DNA of 5,197 nt, from positions 1 through 5,197 of the forward strand of contig CAJUFC010000065.1 in assembly GCA_910585565.1 (NCBI GenBank), given 5' to 3'. A program made the translations under genes and the position numbers. Each line of letters starts with the position of its first letter. Position 1 is the first letter of the stretch. Positions 1 to 4,303 of the stretch are shown in pieces. The notes beneath the pieces were generated by a model. It was not told where the DNA came from, ran no database searches, and saw nothing but the letters and a program-made list of their open reading frames with translations. The stretch is from an uncultured Eggerthellaceae bacterium (GTDB taxonomy: Bacteria; Actinomycetota; Coriobacteriia; Coriobacteriales; Eggerthellaceae).

Positions 1-46
1 ATTTGTAATCAGTGGGTTGCGGGTTCGATTCCTGTCGCTGGCTCCA
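1..46 (+). tRNA. tRNA-Thr (anticodon UGU), 3' part only
   Basis: This is the 3' portion of a tRNA gene cut by the left edge of the window. The anticodon loop reads TTTGTAA (positions 2-8), which places TGT at the anticodon and gives threonine (codon ACA). The 3' anticodon strand TCAGT, a short variable loop GGGTT, and a T-arm with loop TTCGATT closed by GCGGG/CCTGT (two G-T pairs) follow. The 3' acceptor strand is CGCTGGC, with discriminator base T43 and an encoded CCA at 44-46. The U73 discriminator fits a bacterial tRNA-Thr. The 5' half lies outside the window, so identity rests on the anticodon alone. Confidence 0.93.
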
Positions 47-54
47 TAAAACTA

Positions 55-92
55 CGAGGTCAGAGGCATATTTCCTCTGACCTCGCCTTGTT
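55..92 (+). terminator. Rho-independent terminator of the tRNA-Thr gene
   Basis: A perfect 12-bp inverted repeat (CGAGGTCAGAGG at 55-66, CCTCTGACCTCG at 74-85) encloses a 7-base loop (CATATTT). It is followed by the moderately T-rich stretch CCTTGTT. It begins 8 bases after the CCA end of the tRNA, where a tRNA transcript terminator is expected. The T-tract is interrupted, so the classical U-run is weak, but the stem is long and flawless. Confidence 0.85.
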
Positions 93-380
93 CTCAATGT
101 TGATTTGCACTGAAATCTGCAAAAAACTGCTTAAACGACATCAGGTTCGGGCTGCTTTCCTGGCGCGAGGCAGCCAAGGAGCCTGAGGCAAGGAGTCCCC
201 GTGCGTTCCTGCTGCCTGTTCTGTCGCATCGCCGAGCTTGGCCGTTGTTGAGGCATTCATGGCAGCTATGATGGCAGCGTAACGGGTTTGGGTCGCTTGG
301 GAAAAGGGTTGGTGACGGTGTGGTGGCTGGGGTGGTGTGGTTGTCGAGGTGGCATACACTCGTGCTCAAAGGCGAACGGC
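93..380. other. Non-coding or doubtful stretch between tRNA terminator and small acidic gene
   Basis: I see no convincing gene here. Two overlapping open frames exist on the - strand (stops near 94 and 141), but neither has a good ribosome binding site and their third codon positions lack the strong G/C bias of the neighbouring genes. The left part (about 97-140) is clearly AT-richer than the rest of the window. The middle (149-216) can form two mutually exclusive hairpins, and the right part (299-352) is a G-rich tract on the + strand. A position just behind a tRNA gene is a usual place for integration scars, but no repeat of the tRNA 3' end is visible in the window. Confidence 0.5.
149..216 (+). 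other. Overlapping alternative hairpins
   Basis: GGCTGC (150-155) can pair with GCAGCC (170-175). The shifted segment GGCAGC (169-174) can instead pair with GCTGCC (211-216), extended by AGGA/TCCT (177-180 with 207-210) across a 2-base bulge. The two pairings compete for the same bases. This could be an RNA regulatory fold or an untranslated leader, but no T-run follows and no gene context assigns it a job. Chance pairing in GC-rich DNA is possible. Confidence 0.2.
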
Positions 381-396
381 GAGGGAAGGGCACACC

Positions 397-579
397 ATGG
401 CGACGATCGATGACACGCGGCTCAATGCAACCGAAAACGATGATGCCTACCGCGATGGCAAGGACTGCAACCGGGATTGCATCGTGATGGAGTCCGAAGG
501 CGTCGTCAATGCGGACTCTGCCTGCTATGTCGAAAACGACGACGTAATGAACTCCATGGCCGAGGGCTACTTCGGATAA
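397..579 (+). CDS. Small, highly acidic Cys-containing hypothetical protein (60 aa)
   Basis: I do not recognise this protein. The ATG at 397 is chosen because the purine-rich GAGGGAAGGG (381-390) sits 6 bases upstream and is a plausible ribosome binding site; an in-frame GTG at 337 has no comparable site. The product carries about 15 Asp/Glu against 4 Lys/Arg (net charge near -11). It has three cysteines, two spaced CxxxC (C24, C28) and one at C43. It has no hydrophobic segment, signal peptide or known motif, and ends in GYFG. Third codon positions are mostly G/C like the real genes nearby, which favours translation. It stands alone between the tRNA region and the convergent DUF4130 gene, whose stop is 17 bases away, and no clear promoter is visible. 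It could be an acidic metal-binding protein, a small antigen-like or precursor peptide, or a chance ORF. Confidence 0.5.
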   Translation: MATIDDTRLNATENDDAYRDGKDCNRDCIVMESEGVVNADSACYVENDDVMNSMAEGYFG

Positions 580-596
580 GGTCTGGCTGGCGCGTC

Positions 597-1472
597 TCAG
601 CGGTGCGGCCCCTGGGTTCTGAGAGCGGGCGTCTCGTCTTGCATCTCGGTCAGGTTGCGCCAGAAGCGCTTTGCCATGAAGTGGCGGCGCAGCTCGGGGT
701 TGTAGCGCGCATCAATCGACACGCATCGGTAGAAGCGACGCCAGGCATCCTGCATGAGGCCCTCTTCTGCTGCGGCATCGGGTAGCGGCAGTTCGGACAG
801 GGACGCATCGTCTATGGCGATGAGCTGCCAGCCGTTGCCGTCGTAGACGCCGCAGGTGGCATGGTTCTCGTCGTAGATAATGAAGGGCTGCACGTTGAAG
901 CGCTCGACGAAGTGGGGCATCACAAGCGGGATGACCGCGTCACGCGGGTTGCAGCGGGCGAACCATACCTCGATGCCGTCCCCGCGCAGATGCTCGAACC
1001 TGATGAACTGCCTCATGTGCTCGCACTCTTGGTCGACCGAGCGAACGAGGCGAAAGAGCGGCCCGACTGACGGATGTGCGATGTTGGAATAGGGCCGTGC
1101 TCGACCGACGTGCTCGTCCATGGCGTAGCGCACAAAGCGGTATATCGCATTTCCGGTGCGGGCATCTGACGAGCACGAGCCTCTCTTGACGGCGTCCCAA
1201 GCTGTCCGCCCGCCCTTCTTCGTGAGGCCCTTGCGCACGCGCTCGGCCTTTCCCAGATCGGTCTCGATGTAGGCGATGCGCTGCCCGAGGCGGGGCTGCA
1301 GCTGGTCTGATGGCGCAATGTCGGTGGGGTGCTCGTGTCGCGCATATGACTCGAATATCGCGCTCAGGAGTCCTTCGAGCGATCCATCGTAGGCGTAGCC
1401 CACCTCGTCGAATACCTCAGGCGCGCCTGAGAGCACCTGAGCGGCAACGGGCATGTTGCGCGGCGTCCTCAT
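597..1472 (-). CDS. DUF4130 (TIGR03915-like) DNA-metabolism protein, partner of the radical SAM protein
   Basis: The 291-residue product matches what I know of the 'probable DNA metabolism protein' family. It has an early YDGSLEGLLSAIFESY segment (residues 28-43), a central block with HPSVGPLFRLVRSVDQECEHM followed by QFIRFE (about 133-160), and the C-terminal signature FYRCVSIDARYNPELRRHFM...RFWRNLTEM (247-277). In many genomes this family is encoded beside a radical SAM protein of the TIGR03916 type, and some members are fused to a uracil-DNA-glycosylase-like domain. No such domain is present here, since the protein ends about 14 residues after the signature. The ATG overlaps the stop of the radical SAM gene (ATGA), with GGAGGTG 8 bases upstream inside that gene, so translational coupling and a shared mRNA are likely. 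The molecular function is unknown; a DNA repair or base-modification role is inferred from family association. Confidence 0.9.
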   Translation of the reverse strand: MRTPRNMPVAAQVLSGAPEVFDEVGYAYDGSLEGLLSAIFESYARHEHPTDIAPSDQLQPRLGQRIAYIETDLGKAERVRKGLTKKGGRTAWDAVKRGSCSSDARTGNAIYRFVRYAMDEHVGRARPYSNIAHPSVGPLFRLVRSVDQECEHMRQFIRFEHLRGDGIEVWFARCNPRDAVIPLVMPHFVERFNVQPFIIYDENHATCGVYDGNGWQLIAIDDASLSELPLPDAAAEEGLMQDAWRRFYRCVSIDARYNPELRRHFMAKRFWRNLTEMQDETPALRTQGPHR

Positions 1473-2971
1473 GCAGCGAACACCTCCTCGACCGACGAGC
1501 GTGCGCTACGCGGCGTGGCCGACTTCTGCCGGCGCTCCTTGCCGTTGCGGGCGCCCACGGCAGACGACGCATCGTCTTGCTCGACGTCCGCTGCGCTTTC
1601 CAGCAGCGCACCGTTGGCGCTCGGCGCTGGCGGCAGCACCGAGCTGCCGTTGGCAGCCGTCTCGAACAGGCTCATCTGCCCGGGGATGGCGCGCTCGGCC
1701 CTCCTGCCGTGACGTCCGCCGTTGATGGGAGAGGCGAGGCGTGCGTGCAGGGCGTCGCGCGAGAAGTCGACGCCGGTGCCCATGTAGGCGCCGGCACACG
1801 TGATGAAGTAGCGCGCTCGCTTGTAGGCGATGCCGAGCTTGCGCAGTTCCTGCTCGCGCAGCGTGGTCTGCCGGCGCGCCCGCACGATGAGCTGGGCCCC
1901 GCGCACGCCGATGCCCGGCACGCGCAAAAGCATCTCGTACGGCGCGGCGTTCACTTCGATGGGAAACAGGTCGAGGTTGTTCAGCGCCCAGTTCGCCTTG
2001 GGGTCGATGTCCGTTGCCAGGAACGGGTGCGCGTCGTCGATGATCTCGTTGACGTCGAACTCGTAGAAGCGCAAGAGCCAGTCAGCCTGGTAGAGGCGGT
2101 GCTCGCGATCGAGCTGGATGGCGTCGGTCGATGGCAGGCGCGGGTCGGCGTTGACGGGAAGGTATGCGCTGAAGAAGACGCGCTTGAGCGAGAGCTGTCG
2201 ATAGAGCGCAGCTGACAGGCTCAAGATCTGGTGGTCGCTTTCAGGCGTGGCGCCGATGATCATCTGCGTCGACTGCCCGGCGGGTACGAATGCGCGCTCG
2301 GCTCGGCGCGGCGGCGCGGCAGATAGGTAGGTGGTGGCGCGGCGCCTGACCAAGGCGCGCGACTCGGCATCCTCGGCGATGGAGTCGCTGATGCGTCGCA
2401 TGGGGGCGAGGATGTTCTGGCGCGACTTGTCGGGGGCGAGCAGGCTGAGGCTCTTCTGCGAGGGCAGCTCGAGGTTGACCGACATCCTGTCTGCGAGATG
2501 CCCCAGCGCATCGATGAGCTCGGGGGAGGTGCCGGGCACCGCCTTGGCGTGGATGTATCCGCGAAAGCCGTAGTCGTTCCTGAGGATGGACAGCGTGCGC
2601 ACCATGAGCTCGCTTGTGTAGTCGGGCGACTTGAGCACGCCTGAGCTGAGGAAGAGCCCTTCGATGTAGTTGCGACGGTAGAACGCGATCGTGAGATCGG
2701 CAAGCTCTTGCGGCGTGAAGGCGATGCGCGTGATGTCGGGGTTGGACGTGCGGCAGGCGCAGTACGCGCAGTCATAGGCGCATACGTTCGTCATCAGCAC
2801 CTTGAGCAGCGTGACGCATCGCCCGTCTGCGGTAAAGCTGTGGCAGCATCCAGCCACCGACGACGAGCCGAGGCTGCCTTGCTTGCCGGCGCGGTTGACC
2901 CCGGACGAAGTGCAGGCCACGTCGTACTTGGCGGCGTCAGCAAGTATCTCGAGCTTCGCAGCGACGTCCAT
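1469..2971 (-). CDS. Radical SAM putative DNA modification/repair protein (TIGR03916-like)
   Basis: The 500-residue protein carries the radical SAM cluster motif CAYDCAYC (C64, C68, C71), which should bind a [4Fe-4S] cluster and S-adenosylmethionine. The preceding block GCCHSFTADGRC (41-52) and C20 add further cysteines typical of this family. A helix-hairpin-helix DNA-binding motif lies near the end (APYEMLLRVPGIGVRGAQLIVRARR, about 342-367). QMSLF at 432-436 resembles a sliding-clamp-binding peptide and is followed by about 64 low-complexity residues. The family is usually near 400 residues, so the tail is an extension. The start at 2971 is preferred over the in-frame ATG at 3007 because GGAGGTG lies 8 bases upstream and the earlier start would fall within the promoter/operator region. 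The gene is first in an operon with the overlapping DUF4130 gene. The substrate is unknown; a DNA repair role is inferred from family pairing with uracil-DNA-glycosylase-like domains and from the DNA-binding motif. Confidence 0.92.
   Translation of the reverse strand: MDVAAKLEILADAAKYDVACTSSGVNRAGKQGSLGSSSVAGCCHSFTADGRCVTLLKVLMTNVCAYDCAYCACRTSNPDITRIAFTPQELADLTIAFYRRNYIEGLFLSSGVLKSPDYTSELMVRTLSILRNDYGFRGYIHAKAVPGTSPELIDALGHLADRMSVNLELPSQKSLSLLAPDKSRQNILAPMRRISDSIAEDAESRALVRRRATTYLSAAPPRRAERAFVPAGQSTQMIIGATPESDHQILSLSAALYRQLSLKRVFFSAYLPVNADPRLPSTDAIQLDREHRLYQADWLLRFYEFDVNEIIDDAHPFLATDIDPKANWALNNLDLFPIEVNAAPYEMLLRVPGIGVRGAQLIVRARRQTTLREQELRKLGIAYKRARYFITCAGAYMGTGVDFSRDALHARLASPINGGRHGRRAERAIPGQMSLFETAANGSSVLPPAPSANGALLESAADVEQDDASSAVGARNGKERRQKSATPRSARSSVEEVFAA
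1664..1678 (-). other. Putative beta-sliding-clamp-binding motif QMSLF in the radical SAM protein
   Basis: Residues 432-436 of the radical SAM protein read Gln-Met-Ser-Leu-Phe, flanked by Gly and Glu. This fits the bacterial clamp-binding pentapeptide QL[SD]LF and is close to the QMSLL peptide of MutS. It sits after the last conserved domain in a probably unstructured segment, as expected for such a peptide. Binding itself is an inference. Confidence 0.55.
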
Positions 2972-2979
2972 GGGAATCG

Positions 2980-2986
2980 CACCTCC
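2980..2986 (-). promoter_or_regulatory. Ribosome binding site deciding the radical SAM start
   Basis: GGAGGTG on the - strand, 8 bases before the ATG at 2971. It fixes this start rather than the upstream in-frame ATGs at 3007 and 2998, which have no such site and overlap the operator dyads. Confidence 0.85.
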
Positions 2987-2990
2987 ATAC

Positions 2991-3006
2991 TGAAACATAT
3001 GTTCCA
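2991..3006 (-). promoter_or_regulatory. SOS-box-like dyad 2 (LexA-type operator candidate)
   Basis: On the + strand TGAAACATATGTTCCA is a 16-base inverted repeat with a single mismatched pair; the - strand core is GAAC-ATAT-GTTT, one base from GAAC-N4-GTTC. Its centre lies 16 bp downstream of the centre of dyad 1, so the two are tandem copies of one element between promoter and ribosome binding site. Confidence 0.5.
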
Positions 3007-3007
3007 A

Positions 3008-3021
3008 CGAATATATGTTCT
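3008..3021 (-). promoter_or_regulatory. SOS-box-like dyad 1 (LexA-type operator candidate)
   Basis: The - strand reads AGAACATATATTCG. Its core GAAC-ATAT-ATTC differs at one base from the Gram-positive LexA (DinR) core GAAC-N4-GTTC. It starts right behind the candidate -10 box and would overlap the transcription start, an effective place for a repressor. The assignment to LexA is inference from the consensus. Confidence 0.5.
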
Positions 3022-3049
3022 ATAGTATTGGAACGCGCGAAAAGTGCAA
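3022..3049 (-). promoter_or_regulatory. Candidate promoter of the radical SAM/DUF4130 operon
   Basis: On the - strand, TTGCAC (3044-3049) and TACTAT (3022-3027) are spaced by 16 bases. Each is an imperfect match to the -35 and -10 consensus (3 of 6 and 4 of 6). It lies in the 107-base gap between pyrE and the operon, immediately upstream of two dyad operators. The start site would fall about 3010-3016, within the first dyad. Read-through from pyrE remains possible because no convincing terminator follows pyrE. Confidence 0.45.
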
Positions 3050-3078
3050 GCCCTTTTTGTCCGCGTTTTTGCCCTTTG

Positions 3079-3741
3079 CTACCGTGCGCCGTATTGGGCG
3101 TAGTAGCCCTCGATGGCAGAGAGCTGCTCGGCGGTGAGCTTGCCGCCATCGGAGAGGTATTCCACGACCTGGCTCATCGTCACGATGGCGCTGGTGGGGA
3201 ATCCGTATAGCTCGCTCACCTCGGCCAGGGCGCTCTTCTGGCCGCCCTTGCCCACCTCGCCGCGGTCGAGGGACACCATGAGCCCGATCACCTCCACGTC
3301 GGCGGCAGCCTTGAGGATGGGGTAGGTCTCCTCGATCGACTTGCCCGAGGTGGTCACGTCCTCCACGATCACCACCTTGTCTCCGTCGGCAAGGGCGCTG
3401 CCGAGCAGGATGCCTGCGTCCCCATGGTCTTTGGCCTCCTTGCGGTTCGAGCAGTAGCGTGCCTCTTTGCCGTAGAGCTCGGAAAGCGCCATCGTCGTCA
3501 CGACCGACAAGGGGATGCCCTTGTAGGCCGGCCCGAACACGACGTCGAAGTCGAGACCGAAGCGGTCGTTGATGGCCTGGGCGTAGAACAGCCCGAGCTG
3601 ATGCAGCTCGTCACCGGTCGTGTATGCGCCCGCGTTCATGAAAAACGGCGACTTGCGACCGCTTTTGAGGGTGAAGTCGCCGAACTTGAGCACGTCTGCG
3701 TCGATCATGAAGTCGACGAATCGCTTCTGATAGGAATCCAT
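3079..3741 (-). CDS. pyrE: Orotate phosphoribosyltransferase
   Basis: Catalyses orotate + PRPP to orotidine 5'-monophosphate + diphosphate in de novo pyrimidine synthesis, in the cytoplasm as a dimer. The 220-residue length is normal for bacterial PyrE. Visible signatures are LKSGRKSPFF (25-34) in the N-terminal substrate region, FGPAYKGIPL (69-78) with the Tyr-Lys-Gly of the active site, the mobile catalytic loop RKEAKDHGD (100-108), and the PRPP-binding loop VVIVEDVTTSGKS (123-135). SLDRGE (157-162) supplies the conserved arginine near orotate. The start at 3741 is preferred over an in-frame upstream ATG at 3786 because GGAGGTG lies 5 bases before it and a perfect -10 box lies between the two starts. 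The gene stands without other pyr genes in the window. It points in the same direction as the repair operon 107 bases downstream, and no clear terminator separates them. Confidence 0.97.
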   Translation of the reverse strand: MDSYQKRFVDFMIDADVLKFGDFTLKSGRKSPFFMNAGAYTTGDELHQLGLFYAQAINDRFGLDFDVVFGPAYKGIPLSVVTTMALSELYGKEARYCSNRKEAKDHGDAGILLGSALADGDKVVIVEDVTTSGKSIEETYPILKAAADVEVIGLMVSLDRGEVGKGGQKSALAEVSELYGFPTSAIVTMSQVVEYLSDGGKLTAEQLSAIEGYYAQYGAR

Positions 3742-3771
3742 GAGGTCACCTCCGCATCGTTGAATGGCAAC

Positions 3772-3777
3772 ATTATA
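3772..3777 (-). promoter_or_regulatory. -10 box of the pyrE promoter
   Basis: A perfect TATAAT on the - strand, 30 bases upstream of the pyrE ATG. It predicts a short leader of about 20-25 bases with no room for a PyrR-type attenuator. No good -35 hexamer is found at 16-18 bases, so an activator or relaxed -35 recognition may be involved. Confidence 0.6.
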
Positions 3778-3804
3778 AGGCCGCATTGGCTCAGATGGCC
3801 CTCC

Positions 3805-3837
3805 CTTGCGCTAATATGCAAGTTGGGCAATGCCCAA
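3805..3837. promoter_or_regulatory. Two adjacent dyads in the pyrE/unknown-gene divergent region
   Basis: CTTGC at 3805-3809 and GCAAG at 3818-3822 form an inverted repeat around an 8-base AT-rich centre. Directly next to it, TTGGGCAATGCCCAA (3823-3837) is a perfect 7-bp inverted repeat around one central base. They lie between the divergent pyrE and small-gene starts, the expected position for regulator binding. The second could also form a very tight hairpin, but a 1-base loop is unfavourable, so a protein-binding operator is more likely. The regulator is unknown. Confidence 0.4.
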
Positions 3838-3899
3838 GGCGCTGGCGGACGGCAGTCTGGTGGCGTCGTTTTCTCATACGATTTGAAAGGCATGAAGCT

Positions 3900-4199
3900 T
3901 TGGCAGTGTTCGTGGCGCATTACCGTTCTCCGGATGCCGCAAGCGAGCGTGCTCGCGGGCTGTTCGAGTTCGAAAGCTCAGCGCGGCTGGGGTCGAAGGC
4001 CAATGCGCACGATGCGCGCGTCAGGATGCTGGAGCTGTATGGCGCAGACGCGCTGTCGTGGAACGTCACGAGCATCGAGCACAAGAAGGCCGGGCGTGCG
4101 CAAGACGCCTCTGACGGGCAGCTCGAGCTGGACTTTCGCGAGCCGGTGCCCGACGCGCCGCGCAAGCGCCGGCGCTCGACGAAGCGCGGCGTGCTGTGA
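3900..4199 (+). CDS. Small hypothetical protein with basic C-terminal tail
   Basis: I do not recognise the family. The frame is supported by strong G/C bias at third codon positions from about 3900 to the stop, and by a protein-like composition around RMLELYGADALSWNVTSIEHKK (residues 42-63 counted from TTG 3900). The start is uncertain: GAAAGG (3885-3890) lies 9 bases before TTG 3900, and GTG 3906 is another option. The frame stays open back to 3786, but that part is Trp/Arg-rich, overlaps the intergenic dyads and does not look coding. The C-terminal part holds QLELDF (74-79), then a Pro/Lys/Arg-rich tail, PRKRRRSTKR. No membrane segment or signal peptide is seen. It is divergent from pyrE and 104 bases before the aminopeptidase gene, with which it may share a transcript. 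The basic tail might contact nucleic acid; that is only inference. Confidence 0.6.
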   Translation: MAVFVAHYRSPDAASERARGLFEFESSARLGSKANAHDARVRMLELYGADALSWNVTSIEHKKAGRAQDASDGQLELDFREPVPDAPRKRRRSTKRGVL

Positions 4200-4211
4200 G
4201 GCGCTTCGTCG
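4177..4211 (+). repeat. 11-bp perfect stem-loop spanning the stop codon of the small hypothetical gene
   Basis: CGACGAAGCGC (4177-4187) and GCGCTTCGTCG (4201-4211) are perfect inverted repeats around a 13-base loop that contains the TGA stop. No T-run follows, so it is not a classical terminator. It may stabilise or process the mRNA, slow the polymerase, or reflect GC-rich constraint. Confidence 0.5.
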
Positions 4212-4303
4212 GCGCATGACGGGGCGCAGGCGGCTCCAGCGCACCGCCGCTTCGCCGCAGCGGCACGGCCATGCCTTGTTTGACCGAGAAGTGGGAGAGC
4301 GAG
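4200..4303 (+). other. GC-rich spacer before the M42 peptidase gene
   Basis: No gene or promoter is evident. A GCCGC/GCGGC pair (4246-4250 with 4260-4264) can form a small hairpin. With no clear promoter, co-transcription with the upstream small gene is plausible. Confidence 0.35.

Noticed and set aside
94..393. 99-codon and overlapping 72-codon frames on the - strand behind the tRNA
   Set aside because: Poor ribosome binding sites, low third-position G/C bias compared with neighbours, Pro/Thr-rich translation of the G-rich tract, and no recognisable motif. A real recently acquired peptide cannot be excluded.
1..396. Prophage or genomic-island attachment site at the tRNA 3' end
   Set aside because: No second copy of the tRNA 3' sequence, integrase or excisionase is present in the window, so an integration event cannot be supported.
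1310..2215. 301-codon open frame on the + strand
   Set aside because: Antisense to the radical SAM gene and its partner; Arg/Ala/Val-rich composition without domains, and no ribosome binding site.
2971..3007. Upstream ATG at 3007 as the radical SAM start
   Set aside because: No ribosome binding site there; it falls inside the operator dyads, while GGAGGTG sits at the right distance before 2971.
4271..4303. Upstream in-frame ATG at 4271 for the M42 peptidase
   Set aside because: No ribosome binding site upstream, and the added 11 residues do not resemble the family N-terminus.
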